This document shows positions 1 through 10,023 of a stretch of 28,229 nucleotides of DNA, piece by piece. Under the pieces are notes generated by a model, which saw only the letters and a list, made by a program, of their open reading frames with translations, was not told the origin of the DNA and did no database searches. Within the stretch, counting starts at the first letter, position 1. Every line of letters starts with the position of its first letter. This stretch comes from JBOFSR01 sp051651645 (GTDB lineage: Bacteria > Spirochaetota > Spirochaetia > Treponematales > Treponemataceae): NCBI GenBank assembly GCA_051651645.1, contig JBOFSR010000097.1, positions 1-28,229 of the forward strand, read 5' to 3'. The translations under genes were made by a program, and so were the position numbers.

Positions 1-3000
1 TTTCTGCAGCAGAGAACACTCTAACAATTGACGGCGGTGTTGCTACCACAGGCACCATTGTTACAAAAAATATTGTCTTCAAAAATACAAACAACTCAAT
101 TATTACAGGAACAATAAGCACAGCAAACTTTACTCACGAAGGGACAGAACCATTAACTATTGAGAACGCCATAATCAGTGAGAATTGGACATCTTCTGGC
201 AACCTAACAGCAACAGGAACCGTTTCTTTTATTGGGAATGCAACTAGCACTATTACAGGAAGCACAAATTTTAATAATTTTACTTGTACCGTACCATCTA
301 AAACAATTCTTTTTGAAGCAGGCAGTACGCAGACAATTACTGGCTCCTTTACCATAAACGGAGGATCCGTTTCAACACGAGTAACACTGAAAAGTATAAT
401 TCCTGAATCCCCATGGTTTATAGACCCCCAAGGAAAACGCAAAGTAGAATATACTGCCGTACAAGATTCCACAAACAAACATACGGACAACATAATAACT
501 GTCAATAGTCAGGATTTAGGAGACACCATAAAATGGGATTTTCCAAGACAAGAATACGAATGGACAGGAAATACTAATACAGTATGGGATAATAAGAGAA
601 ACTGGAATCCTCGTAGCGTACCAGGATCAGGATCAGTTGTAAAAATTAACGATGGACTTACAAACTATCCAATATTAAATACAGATGTTGACTTAGGTGC
701 TGATGGCGTAATAGAAATAAATGCAACAATTGAAAATACTAACAAAGCACATCTTGACGGTAATGAAAAAACTATAACCGTAGGCGAGATTTTAAATAAA
801 GGAAAAATACGATTAAAAGGAACAGAAATAATTAATCCTGAAGCTGCAAGAGTAAATGACTTAAAATCACTCATTGAATATTATGGAGATGTTGCAGATA
901 TTGACAAAGCATGGGGTACAAGTTATGCAAATCTTTTATTCGCGGAAACAGTAACAGGAACTTTTGCAGGTAAATTACATGTTGTAGAAACAACGACAAT
1001 ACAAACAGATACAAACCAACTGGAATTAAATAACCCTGACAACGACTTTGCAGGTGGCGTTGTAATTAACTCAGGACAAACAATAACGCTCAATGGCCAA
1101 CCTTTTAGCCTACATGACGGAGCAAGCGGTAATCCTGCATCATGTGATTCATTGATAGTTGATGCTGCCATTCAACTTGATACCGATGTATCAACAACAG
1201 TAACTCAACAGTACAATGCACTAATAACTTTTTCTGAAACTCGTACGCTAACGAGTCCTTTAATAGAATTTGTAGCAGATGTTACTGGCCTTTCTGGTGC
1301 AAATCTAGTATGTAAAGGGGATGTTGAATATTCTAATAACCCAACATTTACTGCAAATGCAGGATTAATCACGTTTGAGCAGACACTCTCCCCTTCTGCA
1401 CCAAGTGACAGCGTTGCATTCTCACTTATGAATGAAGGCAGCGTTGAGTTTTTGGCTGAAGTGAGCAATGTTGGGGAAATGAGTTTTTCTGGAAATGGCG
1501 GAAATACCTCTCACATAAGTTTTTATTCAAATCTTTCACTAGAGACGTTTAATAACACAATTAGAAACGTCAATATTTATTTTAATAAGGGTGATGATAA
1601 CCAAAAAACAGAAATTACATCGTCTGCTTCAGGATTTGATATTTTTGGAATTCTCTCTTTTGGTAACTTTTATGCAAGCGAGAGTACTCGCGATGAAACC
1701 TTATTTCATTCCCCTGTAGTATTTAATCCAGCAGAAGGAGAAATCCATTTTGCAGGACTAGTTGAATCCACTGAGGAATTAGTTATTAAGCGGAATGCGA
1801 CTATTATTACAAGCTCCACGCTAAAAGCTAGTACTGTCACATTTACTGATATAGAAATAACAGGCTCAGGTACCAACTTTTTAATAATTGATTCGCCAGT
1901 TTTTATAAATGACTCAGTTCAAATAGCCTTAGCAGATGCAAATATTACTTTTAACTCAACTATTGATGCAGGAACGGCTGGAAAGAGCTCTTTAAAGTGC
2001 ATAACAGAAGATACAACGGCAAAAACTATTTTTAACGCAGTGGTCGGTCAAACAAAAGCACTTTCTTCTATTGAAATTGACGGTAACAGCGAAGTAAACG
2101 ATGTATTAATTAAAACAACTGACAGCCAAACGTACAATGGAGATATTTCACTTACGACCGACAGCGTTTTTGAATCAAAAAACGGTTCAACCTTGACTCC
2201 CATTGCTTTTACAAATTCATCATCAATAGAGGGAAGCGGTTTTTCACTTCTTTTAACAGCAAATACCGTACTTGATACCGATATAACCTTTAACTGCAAT
2301 GTTGAGTTTGCAGGAACTGTTGACAGCAAAACAGGAAGTACCGCAAACACGCTCACCGTTGAAGAAACGACAACCATTCATGATAATATTACCACAATTG
2401 GCAATCAAACCTATAAAGGAGAGGCCATCCTTGCTGAGACACCCTCCAGTCTACTAAAATTTACAACAAATAATGCCACTGTATTGTTTGGCACTGATTT
2501 TAAAGGAAACAGAGATGTTCAAATTGATAGCAACGTTGATTTTGCAGGTGATGTTGACTTAAAAACTCTTGTAATTACCAAGGAAACAAATATTTCAAAA
2601 GCTACTATTGCAGAATTGAAGACCGAAGGAAAGCAGGATTATAATGGAAATATCACAACCGACAATAATGGAATTACCTTTACCGTAACAGGAGCAAAAG
2701 ATCTTGATGTCTCAAACATTACAGGAGATACAGGCTCTAAAAATAAAAATGCAGTTTATTTTGATTTTGACGCAATTGCAATCACGGGGGATCTCACCTT
2801 TGATGCTGATTTGCAGCTAAGAAAAAGCTTTAATTTTTCAACAAATAACGGTGACTTAGTTTTCAATTTTAAACTCGATGCAAACCGCAATAATATTGTC
2901 TTTAACTCCGCTATTGGAAGCGGCCAAATAAGCTTTAATGACATTCACCGACTTGGTAATGGCAACGATTATTGCTTGACAATCCAAAGTGGTATTACAA

Positions 3001-6000
3001 ATCCTGTTACCTTCCTTGAAGAAGTTAAGGGCTACAATGGATTTTTGCTCATGGAAAACTCTAGCGTTGTTTTTAATAAAAACGTAAAACTCACCAATGG
3101 ATCTGCATATAATTTTCTAAATGGTGATGTTACCGTGCAAGAAAACTTTGAATGGAGATCCTCAAATTCTGTAACCTTCAATGCAAAACTCGACTCTACA
3201 AAGCAAGTTTCTATTGTAACCAGCAAAGCCGATACCGTCCCACAAGACACAGAAAATATTATCATGTTTTCTTTAGGTGCACGAGTAGCCGTTGCTGATT
3301 TGACAATCAATATCACCAATGAAAAAGATGGCTACTTTAGTGTTATGGAGGGAGCTGTCATTACGACGACTAATTTTACTCAACTGGGGGATGGGGAAAA
3401 TCAAATTGCAGGAACTTTTATTATTGGTAACGGAGAATTTAATACGAATGTTTTTATTAATGGAGAGACAGATATAACAGCGACTCAGCTGACTTTTAAG
3501 AAAAATCTATTTATTGATGCCTTTGAAAAAAATGTTTCATTCGACAATATTCAAGTTACTAATAATGCCGCTTTTTTTGCAGGAAATATCAGTGCAAAGT
3601 CAAATTTCACTATCAATGAAGACATTATTCTGCTCAATGGAGATCCTGCAAATATGTACAACGATACAAGTGCAGGACAAAGTGGCATTAATAATTTATT
3701 TACTTATCACCATCAGGGAAGAACGGGCAAGACAGCTTTCCCAAATCTTCAAGAGTTTCCTGTAGAGTTTCCAAATAAAAGTGCAATGAGTGCCATATAT
3801 ACTGCAGCCCTTAGCTTTACAACGCCCGTTACTATGACCGTTAAAGGAAACTTTTATAACAATGGCGTCAATTTGTCAGCTTGTACAATTAATATTCCCA
3901 CAAACGAATCAGCACGTGAGGCCTTTGCAGAAGCCTACAATGCATCATTTGCAAACGTGCAAGTCAAATCAGATACAGCAGAAGAAGAGGCTTTTATTTC
4001 TGCAGCAGAACAGTGTACTGATGACGGTGGCAATACAAATATTGGTTTTAATCGCCCCTTAATTCTGATAAATGATCCAACAAAAAATACCTTTGAATCT
4101 TTGAGCGGTACCTACACTGTTTTCGACGACACTATTCGTTTAGAGTTTGCCTATGAGGGAACAAGTGAAATTGTTGCCATTGAAAACGATAACAATGAAA
4201 TAAATGCAGCGTTGGCAAATATCAAGTTTGACAATGGACAAAAAATGTTCTCTGAGGCTTTTATTGACAAAGAATGCCTCATCGGAACAGTCGACCAAGG
4301 TGATATTGAAACGGGAGTAATTTACCTGAAAACAACTACACATGAACGCTGGAATACCGATGCCTCTGGCTGGAGCAACGGACACGAGGATAGTTTTGAC
4401 GCTGGAAGAAAAGATGGGGCTAACAATATCAGTTTTACACATCAAACAATAACGCCGAATCTTGAAATACCAAAGGCTTTAGCTGCGGTGTATCAAAGCT
4501 TACGAGATAAATATAAAAATCGTATTGCACATTATATTGGAGCAGAGATAGATCAAACGGGTTCGCCTGGGCAAATTTTTACGGCTGTGGCAGATAGATG
4601 TAATCCAACAGTAATCGCCATTAAAACAGGACAAGAACAGCACAGAAGAGCAACAGAAAGCGAAATTCCTTCACAAGTGCAAAAGCCGTACGATGCCCAT
4701 AACTTTATTGAAATTCAATATACAGAGCCGATGCGATTTGGTGACATTCCCGAAGGAGAGATCAATGTAAAAGTCCAAGCAAACTTTGAGTCAGCCTCTA
4801 CCCACGGAGGAGCAATTACTGAAGTTGCAGGAGGAGAGGGGATAGAAGTCATTGGCTATTTTACAAGTCAATATGGACGACTAAAAACAGGAAGTCGCAC
4901 ACAAGCTATTGATACCACGGTGCATTCGCTATACCGATCATTCTCTATTGATGGAAAGAACGAAAATGAAAAAAGCTATCCTACACGAATACGCATTGGA
5001 ATTGCAGCCTATGCTTCAGATCCAATTTCAATAAATGGCAAAGACACCTTTAACTGGGAAGGTTTCATTGATTCATCAGTTATTCCAAGTGGCTTGGCTA
5101 CAATCACGGAAAATCAATTTCTCTGCGACGCCTCATCGGCAACCCCCACAGGAAATGCAATCAGTGCTCCTTTGTGGGATATAATCATAAACAACACTCC
5201 AGAAGCAGACACCGTCTATGGAAAGTGGGATTCATCGGCGCCAACAATCGCAAAATACTTAAAATATGAAAATAATATATATGAATGGGATAGTGCAAGT
5301 AATATCAATTTTCACGAAGTTGTTCCAATGGAAAAAGGGGGTAGCGGTACAGGGTATGTTGATTCTATAGAATTTCATTTTTTTGACAACACCCCTCTGT
5401 ACGATGGTTCTGCAGATGAGCCATATCATCCGTATAAATGGGTTTCTCGAACAGGCTGGCTGTATAACAATGATTTAATTCCTGCCGCAGAAGATAGAGG
5501 CGGCTCTCGCCCCTTTGCTGATAAACTTAGTGCAAAAAATCGGACAAAAGGCGGAATGCGTTCCTCTTCTTTGCTAGACTTTGATAAGGCATTCTCATAC
5601 AAAGTATCACAAACTGCACCAGAACAAAGTTTTCACTCTGAATTTTCACAAACAATTAACCTGCCCTACTTTTTTCAAAATCAAGAAGATCCCCAAAAAG
5701 ATATCTCTCCCATTGACGGCTTATATTTATCACTCGATCTTAAGCCTGAGGATTCGGATAAATTTTTTCTCAGCAACGCTTTTTATATATCTTATGCCGC
5801 TGACAAAGGCTATATAACAGACCTTGCAGGAAATAAATTAAAAACGGTCATCGATGCAGAGATTATTAATAGAACGCCGCCTGCTTTTAACATGAGTATT
5901 GCCTCCGTTAGCGGAAAAGAGGTTTTAATCGTTTTTGACAGAAAAATGGCTACAAAATATAATCCAATGGGCGGCACAGAAGTTGATTTACTCGCTCAAT

Positions 6001-7238
6001 TGCCAAAAGAACTTGCCATCATTGACGCAAGAAAACTACCAACTATTCCTTCAGATCCAAATGATCCTAATCTACCAGGCATATATTGGGAAGATGCAAT
6101 CATTGATGGCTTAATCGATGAAAATATTCCTGCAAAAAATCTAAAAGAAAGTGGCAGTATATCAGCCTTTTCAATTACCCTTACAAGAGAAATTTCTATT
6201 GAGGATATTTTATTCTACTATATTAGAGTTAGAAAGCCTGAAGTAAAACGTCCTGACCCTATCACAGGGCAAGACAGCTTTGTGCCGTATATCATTGATA
6301 CTAGTGATAATCCAATGTATTATTACCGAGAAGATCTCGATGATGCAAGTAAAAGCGAACATGTTTTAAGCGACTTTGCAATAAATTTTGTAATTCCCTT
6401 ATATGCATATGATAGTGGTGTAATTGACGGCGAGGATGTTGAAAATACCACAGGAACTCTTCGTATATTTGATGGATCTCAAAATATCGCAAACGGTATA
6501 GATTTCACACTTGCAACACGGCTACAAGCCCTTGGAACAGAAGAGATAACAGACTTTGGAAAGATTACGTTGTTTATGGGTGTAAATCCAACCCCTGAGT
6601 CAATTTCGACAAATTACAACTTTGCAACAGGAAGTAATCAAACAGTATGGCTACCAGAGGCCTTTCCGCCAATAAGCTCAACACCCAATACAAACGATGT
6701 AAAAGTACTAGACGCAGATAAACTCTCTGAATCTTTATATAATTTTATTGTCCCCAATAGTACGTATAGGTGGCCAGATGAGTCACAAGTGCAATTCTTA
6801 TTCAAGTATGAAAATCCTGATACAGCCACTTATGAGAGAATGGATTTATTTAGAGATTATATTTATGCCTTGCGCCTTGATACACTAACTGATATTACTT
6901 CGTTTGATGTATGGAAATTTAGCTTGCTTAAATTTATTCAACAACGTGGCGGTGTTTCTGTATTTAACAACGTTATTGATCCCACTAAAAATCAGGAAAC
7001 GATTATTGATATTATTCCTTCAAGACCAGGAGTTGTTACCGTTAGTATAATGACCTTGGACGGGAATATCATTAAATACATACACAAGGGGAGACTGAAT
7101 AATCAAATGTATCATTTTAAATGGGATGGCCGAAACAATGCAGGAAATCCTGTAGCACGTGGATTATATTTTGTTAGAGCAGTTGGGCCTTCTATGGATG
7201 AGACTCGTAAAATTCTAGTAATAAAGGAAAATTTTTAA
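1..7238 (+). CDS. Giant surface/secreted repeat protein with FlgD-like C-terminal domain (5' partial)
   Basis: The frame starting at base 3 is open from the window edge to the TAA at 7236-7238, giving about 2411 residues with the N-terminus missing. The first two thirds is rich in Thr, Asn, Ser, Val and Ile, with irregular short beta-strand repeats (QTYNGDISL, QTYKGEAIL, QDYNGNIT; FAGTVDSKT, FAGDVDLKT), as expected of a long beta-helix-like surface stalk. A W-x-G...W...NW segment (EWTGNTNTVWDNKRNWNP) near base 567 resembles a motif often seen in such stalks. The last about 90 residues (SRPGVVTVSIMTLDG, FKWDGRNNAGNPVARGLYFV, then a basic tail) match the FlgD Ig-like module that ends many treponemal exported proteins. 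No beta-barrel or sortase signal is visible. The role is probably envelope or adhesin-like; this is inference. An internal TTG at 1152 is not the real start. Confidence 0.9.
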   Translation, partial: SAAENTLTIDGGVATTGTIVTKNIVFKNTNNSIITGTISTANFTHEGTEPLTIENAIISENWTSSGNLTATGTVSFIGNATSTITGSTNFNNFTCTVPSKTILFEAGSTQTITGSFTINGGSVSTRVTLKSIIPESPWFIDPQGKRKVEYTAVQDSTNKHTDNIITVNSQDLGDTIKWDFPRQEYEWTGNTNTVWDNKRNWNPRSVPGSGSVVKINDGLTNYPILNTDVDLGADGVIEINATIENTNKAHLDGNEKTITVGEILNKGKIRLKGTEIINPEAARVNDLKSLIEYYGDVADIDKAWGTSYANLLFAETVTGTFAGKLHVVETTTIQTDTNQLELNNPDNDFAGGVVINSGQTITLNGQPFSLHDGASGNPASCDSLIVDAAIQLDTDVSTTVTQQYNALITFSETRTLTSPLIEFVADVTGLSGANLVCKGDVEYSNNPTFTANAGLITFEQTLSPSAPSDSVAFSLMNEGSVEFLAEVSNVGEMSFSGNGGNTSHISFYSNLSLETFNNTIRNVNIYFNKGDDNQKTEITSSASGFDIFGILSFGNFYASESTRDETLFHSPVVFNPAEGEIHFAGLVESTEELVIKRNATIITSSTLKASTVTFTDIEITGSGTNFLIIDSPVFINDSVQIALADANITFNSTIDAGTAGKSSLKCITEDTTAKTIFNAVVGQTKALSSIEIDGNSEVNDVLIKTTDSQTYNGDISLTTDSVFESKNGSTLTPIAFTNSSSIEGSGFSLLLTANTVLDTDITFNCNVEFAGTVDSKTGSTANTLTVEETTTIHDNITTIGNQTYKGEAILAETPSSLLKFTTNNATVLFGTDFKGNRDVQIDSNVDFAGDVDLKTLVITKETNISKATIAELKTEGKQDYNGNITTDNNGITFTVTGAKDLDVSNITGDTGSKNKNAVYFDFDAIAITGDLTFDADLQLRKSFNFSTNNGDLVFNFKLDANRNNIVFNSAIGSGQISFNDIHRLGNGNDYCLTIQSGITNPVTFLEEVKGYNGFLLMENSSVVFNKNVKLTNGSAYNFLNGDVTVQENFEWRSSNSVTFNAKLDSTKQVSIVTSKADTVPQDTENIIMFSLGARVAVADLTINITNEKDGYFSVMEGAVITTTNFTQLGDGENQIAGTFIIGNGEFNTNVFINGETDITATQLTFKKNLFIDAFEKNVSFDNIQVTNNAAFFAGNISAKSNFTINEDIILLNGDPANMYNDTSAGQSGINNLFTYHHQGRTGKTAFPNLQEFPVEFPNKSAMSAIYTAALSFTTPVTMTVKGNFYNNGVNLSACTINIPTNESAREAFAEAYNASFANVQVKSDTAEEEAFISAAEQCTDDGGNTNIGFNRPLILINDPTKNTFESLSGTYTVFDDTIRLEFAYEGTSEIVAIENDNNEINAALANIKFDNGQKMFSEAFIDKECLIGTVDQGDIETGVIYLKTTTHERWNTDASGWSNGHEDSFDAGRKDGANNISFTHQTITPNLEIPKALAAVYQSLRDKYKNRIAHYIGAEIDQTGSPGQIFTAVADRCNPTVIAIKTGQEQHRRATESEIPSQVQKPYDAHNFIEIQYTEPMRFGDIPEGEINVKVQANFESASTHGGAITEVAGGEGIEVIGYFTSQYGRLKTGSRTQAIDTTVHSLYRSFSIDGKNENEKSYPTRIRIGIAAYASDPISINGKDTFNWEGFIDSSVIPSGLATITENQFLCDASSATPTGNAISAPLWDIIINNTPEADTVYGKWDSSAPTIAKYLKYENNIYEWDSASNINFHEVVPMEKGGSGTGYVDSIEFHFFDNTPLYDGSADEPYHPYKWVSRTGWLYNNDLIPAAEDRGGSRPFADKLSAKNRTKGGMRSSSLLDFDKAFSYKVSQTAPEQSFHSEFSQTINLPYFFQNQEDPQKDISPIDGLYLSLDLKPEDSDKFFLSNAFYISYAADKGYITDLAGNKLKTVIDAEIINRTPPAFNMSIASVSGKEVLIVFDRKMATKYNPMGGTEVDLLAQLPKELAIIDARKLPTIPSDPNDPNLPGIYWEDAIIDGLIDENIPAKNLKESGSISAFSITLTREISIEDILFYYIRVRKPEVKRPDPITGQDSFVPYIIDTSDNPMYYYREDLDDASKSEHVLSDFAINFVIPLYAYDSGVIDGEDVENTTGTLRIFDGSQNIANGIDFTLATRLQALGTEEITDFGKITLFMGVNPTPESISTNYNFATGSNQTVWLPEAFPPISSTPNTNDVKVLDADKLSESLYNFIVPNSTYRWPDESQVQFLFKYENPDTATYERMDLFRDYIYALRLDTLTDITSFDVWKFSLLKFIQQRGGVSVFNNVIDPTKNQETIIDIIPSRPGVVTVSIMTLDGNIIKYIHKGRLNNQMYHFKWDGRNNAGNPVARGLYFVRAVGPSMDETRKILVIKENF

Positions 7239-7240
7239 TA

Positions 7241-7268
7241 CAAAAAGCTGCAAGATCACGCAGTTTAT
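7241..7268 (-). terminator. Terminator between convergent surface-protein gene and resB
   Basis: On the minus strand AAACTGC and GCAGCTT form a short stem (one G-U pair) around an 8-nt loop, followed by TTTTGTATT. It lies just past the resB stop codon. The same hairpin may also serve the + strand gene, although the T-tract is poorer there. Confidence 0.5.
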
Positions 7269-7276
7269 AAATAAAA

Positions 7277-8542
7277 TTAGTTACTTATAATTTTTTCTAC
7301 GCGATCAGCAAACATTTTTTTGTGCTTTGCACAGCGGCCATAAATTCGTGCATAGTCAGTGCCAATAACTAAAACACATTGCGTCAAATTAAAATAAAAA
7401 GCAATAAAAAGCGAAAAAATAACTAAAAAACTTCCAAATGCAGTCACCAAAATTGAAGGATCTTTTCTAACCTGCAAAAGAGTATATTGCTGCGGATTCG
7501 AAAGTTGCACCTTATAGTTATCAAGCGTAATATCTTCATCCATTCCAACATAATTCATATCAAGCATTTTTTGTTCATAATAAACAGCAAATTGCGTTTT
7601 AGGATTTATCAAAAGGGGCGTTTTTGACGTTGGCCCGTGATCATGACCATCATCATAAAAATCAGGAAAAAACTTAAAAAAAGCAAACGTTATCGGAATA
7701 TCATCCAGCTCAAAAGTATCCCCCATATAAACAGTTTTATGCTGAACCAACTCATCTTTATACCAAACTTTCACGTCATTTGCCCAGCCAGTCGAGTTTT
7801 GATAAATGGTGTAGCCAAAAATATCCAGCGGATGATTTACCATCGATTGCCCAGAAGTCGTTACATTTGTCTCCGTATTTTCAACAGTCAAATCAGAAAT
7901 ATATTGATTAACCGTAAAATCACTTCGCAATTGAATATCAAATTTATCAATCGTGATTTTAAGCGGCGTTTTTGCAACATCAAGCGTCATTCCTTGCACG
8001 CCATACACAATTGACTCAATCGAATAAAGCGTTCCGTACATAAACCCGACAATCAAAATTAACATCCCACAATGACAAAGCCATGCACCCCATACAGAAA
8101 TCTTATTTTTTTCTGCATACATATAATTTTCTTTTTGCAGGATTTTCTTACATTTAAGCTTTGAAAAAAAAGAATCTTTCTGATCAAGTGGAATCTCGCC
8201 AAGAAAAAATTGATCATTTAAAGCAATCGTTTCAGGCTCAAAAGGTTTTCGAAATTGCTTGTAAATGTGCGGAAAACGAATAATATTGCATAAAACTAAA
8301 TTAAAGCAAAGCAAAATTACCAAAGAGCCAAACCACCAACTCGTAAAGGCTTTATCAAGCTGACAAAACATAATCAGAGTGGCAACAAGCGGCGAATAAT
8401 TTTTCTGATAATACGTTGGTGTATTTCCTTGAGGAATAAAACTGACAAGAGTGCAAACAAGACAAATCACGATGAGAAGAGCAATTGCAAACTGCATTGA
8501 ATGAAAGACTTTTAATATTTTTTTTATAGATTTGATTTTCAC
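7277..8542 (-). CDS. resB: Cytochrome c biogenesis protein ResB
   Basis: This is a 421-residue ResB/Ccs1-family protein of the system II cytochrome c maturation pathway. The family partners with CcsA/ResC to deliver and attach haem on the outer face of the inner membrane. Three N-terminal membrane segments are visible (about residues 16-38, 60-80 and 150-175), then a large exported domain, then a C-terminal segment (about 370-392), which is the ResB layout. It lies downstream of nrfA, its obvious client. The chosen start is GTG at 8542 with no Shine-Dalgarno; the next candidate is Met16 (8497). An intrinsic terminator sits between nrfA and this gene with only about 10 bp from its T-tract to the start codon, so expression probably depends on read-through. 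No ccsA/resC is found in this window. Confidence 0.9.
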   Translation of the reverse strand: MKIKSIKKILKVFHSMQFAIALLIVICLVCTLVSFIPQGNTPTYYQKNYSPLVATLIMFCQLDKAFTSWWFGSLVILLCFNLVLCNIIRFPHIYKQFRKPFEPETIALNDQFFLGEIPLDQKDSFFSKLKCKKILQKENYMYAEKNKISVWGAWLCHCGMLILIVGFMYGTLYSIESIVYGVQGMTLDVAKTPLKITIDKFDIQLRSDFTVNQYISDLTVENTETNVTTSGQSMVNHPLDIFGYTIYQNSTGWANDVKVWYKDELVQHKTVYMGDTFELDDIPITFAFFKFFPDFYDDGHDHGPTSKTPLLINPKTQFAVYYEQKMLDMNYVGMDEDITLDNYKVQLSNPQQYTLLQVRKDPSILVTAFGSFLVIFSLFIAFYFNLTQCVLVIGTDYARIYGRCAKHKKMFADRVEKIISN

Positions 8543-8552
8543 AATAAGTGTA

Positions 8553-8588
8553 CTTAAAACAAAAAGCCCACTGTGAAGCGAGCTTTTT
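8553..8588 (-). terminator. Strong hairpin terminator/attenuator between nrfA and resB
   Basis: The minus strand folds into a 12-bp stem (5' arm AAAAAGCTCGCT, 3' arm AGTGGGCTTTTT, with two G-T pairs) and a 4-nt TCAC loop, then GTTTTAAG. It is a good intrinsic terminator. It lies 10 bp after the nrfA stop and 10 bp before the resB GTG, so it probably sets the nrfA:resB expression ratio. Confidence 0.8.
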
Positions 8589-8598
8589 GAAAACTATG

Positions 8599-9783
8599 CT
8601 ATAAAAGGAGCAAGGCTTGTTCAGCTAATTCATTTGCCTTGTCAAGGCAATAATGTGTAAGCTTTGAATTATGAGCACCTTCTGAGTTTTCAACAAAAAC
8701 AAAATCCCAGTAAAATTGTGCCGTCCGATTAAGAGAACGAATTTCATCAAGCTCATTTTCAGGAAGAGCATTTTCACTCACCGCAATTGCAAGTCGATTC
8801 GTTAAGTCCTCAAGCTTATAGCCCACAGAAAAAGTTTTTTCTTCAGCCTTTTCTTGAATTGCCATAACAAATCCTTTTAAATCTTTGTGGCACTGTGAAC
8901 AATTATTTGCAATCAACTCAGGATTATCAAGCGGGCTTGTCCATTTATGTGAAGTAATTTTCTTTCCATTCACTGTTTTTTCACCCATGTGACATGTTGC
9001 ACACGTATACATATCCTTGTGAGGAGAGCCTTCGCTCAAAAAAGTTTCCATTTCTGGATGCTGTACTTTGATTTGACGTGTCTTTGTCCGAGGATTTGTA
9101 TAATCAGAAAAATCTCGCTCATTGTAATAGGCTAAAATGTTATCAGGATGCATTTGGGCAATATTTTTATACGGAAGCACAACTTCTCGTGTTTCTGGAT
9201 CAAAATAGTATTCAACATGACATTGTCCACAAGTTAAAATAGCCTTATGCACAGAGGCAAAATCTTCGCCCAACGCAGTAACTGCATACTGATGAGTTAC
9301 TTCAAGCACAGAAACATCGTTGCCATGACAATTGTAGCAAGAAACATTTTCTGTCATTTTTGCCATAGTTTCGTTAAAATCATATTTATACGCTTCAACA
9401 CCATCACGATTTACCAACGCGGTGTAGTCTGGAGTCTTGCAAGTCAAACAATTTGCAAGCGGATGCGGGCGCCCAGATGCCTGCAAATCCTCAAGTGAAT
9501 AATTATGTCCACGAGCAGTCTTATAGTATTTATCAAACGCCATGCCTTCATATAAAACACCAATCATCGGATACTCTTCAATATGCTCAAAAGCAATACT
9601 GTTTTCTTTATTTGCCATGAAGGATTCATAAATTTCTGGATGAATGGACTGCCACATTTCAGCAGTAACAACACCATTTTCATTTGGCTCTGGCAATACA
9701 ACTGCTTTTTGACAATTTATTGCAACAAGAAAAGCTACCGCTACAATGGCAGGAACAAGAATAAATTCAAGACGTTTTTTCAT
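8599..9783 (-). CDS. nrfA: Ammonia-forming cytochrome c nitrite reductase NrfA (pentahaem)
   Basis: NrfA reduces nitrite to ammonium with six electrons outside the inner membrane. Numbered from Met at 9783, the protein has 394 residues and five haem sites: CLTCK (112-116), CYNCH (149-153), CGQCH (185-189), CATCH (261-265) and CSQCH (295-299). The CXXCK site, whose lysine ligates the active-site haem, is diagnostic of classical NrfA. CGQCHVEYYF carries the conserved Tyr region, and the SHKW His (279) fits the catalytic His. The start at 9783 is chosen because AAGGAG lies 5 nt upstream; a longer open frame reaches 9870. The N-terminus is a signal sequence ending VAINC, so Cys24 may be lipidated under relaxed spirochaete lipobox rules. 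That could explain how it attaches without NrfH, which is not seen here. Confidence 0.96.
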   Translation of the reverse strand: MKKRLEFILVPAIVAVAFLVAINCQKAVVLPEPNENGVVTAEMWQSIHPEIYESFMANKENSIAFEHIEEYPMIGVLYEGMAFDKYYKTARGHNYSLEDLQASGRPHPLANCLTCKTPDYTALVNRDGVEAYKYDFNETMAKMTENVSCYNCHGNDVSVLEVTHQYAVTALGEDFASVHKAILTCGQCHVEYYFDPETREVVLPYKNIAQMHPDNILAYYNERDFSDYTNPRTKTRQIKVQHPEMETFLSEGSPHKDMYTCATCHMGEKTVNGKKITSHKWTSPLDNPELIANNCSQCHKDLKGFVMAIQEKAEEKTFSVGYKLEDLTNRLAIAVSENALPENELDEIRSLNRTAQFYWDFVFVENSEGAHNSKLTHYCLDKANELAEQALLLL

Positions 9784-9814
9784 AATTTCTCCTTTTAATA
9801 CAAATCGCATTATT

Positions 9815-9842
9815 TTTTCTAGTATTTTACAAAAATCATATA
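9815..9842 (-). promoter_or_regulatory. Possible nrfA promoter
   Basis: On the minus strand a TTTACT-like -35 and TAAAAT -10, about 16 bp apart, sit between the tRNA-Met terminator and nrfA. The -35 is a weak match and overlaps the terminator tail. No regulator site was recognised. Confidence 0.3.
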
Positions 9843-9875
9843 AAAAGTAAAAGAGGCTGTTAAAAAACAACCTCT
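9843..9875 (-). terminator. tRNA-Met terminator
   Basis: On the minus strand AAGAGGTTGTT and AACAGCCTCTT make an 11-bp stem (one G-T), followed by TTACTTTTT. It lies 6 nt past the tRNA 3' end and upstream of nrfA. Confidence 0.8.
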
Positions 9876-9880
9876 TAATA

Positions 9881-9952
9881 TAGCGGCAATGGGACTTGAA
9901 CCTATGACCGAACGGATATGAGCCGTTTGCTCTACCACTGAGCTATGCCGCC
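9881..9952 (-). tRNA. tRNA-Met (CAT), elongator type
   Basis: This is a 72-nt cloverleaf. The acceptor GGCGGCA pairs with TGCCGCT (G1-T72 wobble) with discriminator A. The D arm is GCTC/GAGC. The anticodon stem AACGG/CCGTT carries loop CTCATAT, giving anticodon CAT. The T arm is ATAGG-TTCAAGT-CCCAT with one A-C mismatch. There is no initiator-type C1-A72 mismatch or GGG/CCC anticodon stem, so it is elongator Met; a CAT isoleucine tRNA is a less likely alternative. CCA is not encoded. Confidence 0.93.
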
Positions 9953-9964
9953 AAATGAAAATAC

Positions 9965-9993
9965 AGTATATAAAAACAGAAAAAAATAGTCAA
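9965..9993 (-). promoter_or_regulatory. tRNA-Met promoter
   Basis: TTGACT (9988-9993) and TATACT (9965-9970) on the minus strand are separated by exactly 17 bp and lie 12 bp before the tRNA 5' end. It is a near-consensus sigma-70-type promoter. Confidence 0.8.
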
Positions 9994-10023
9994 GTAAATT
10001 TTAGTGATTTTTTACTACAAACT

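Noticed and set aside
1152..7238. TTG at 1152 as a gene start
   Set aside because: The frame is open without a stop back to base 3 and the protein style is continuous across it, so the gene begins outside the window.
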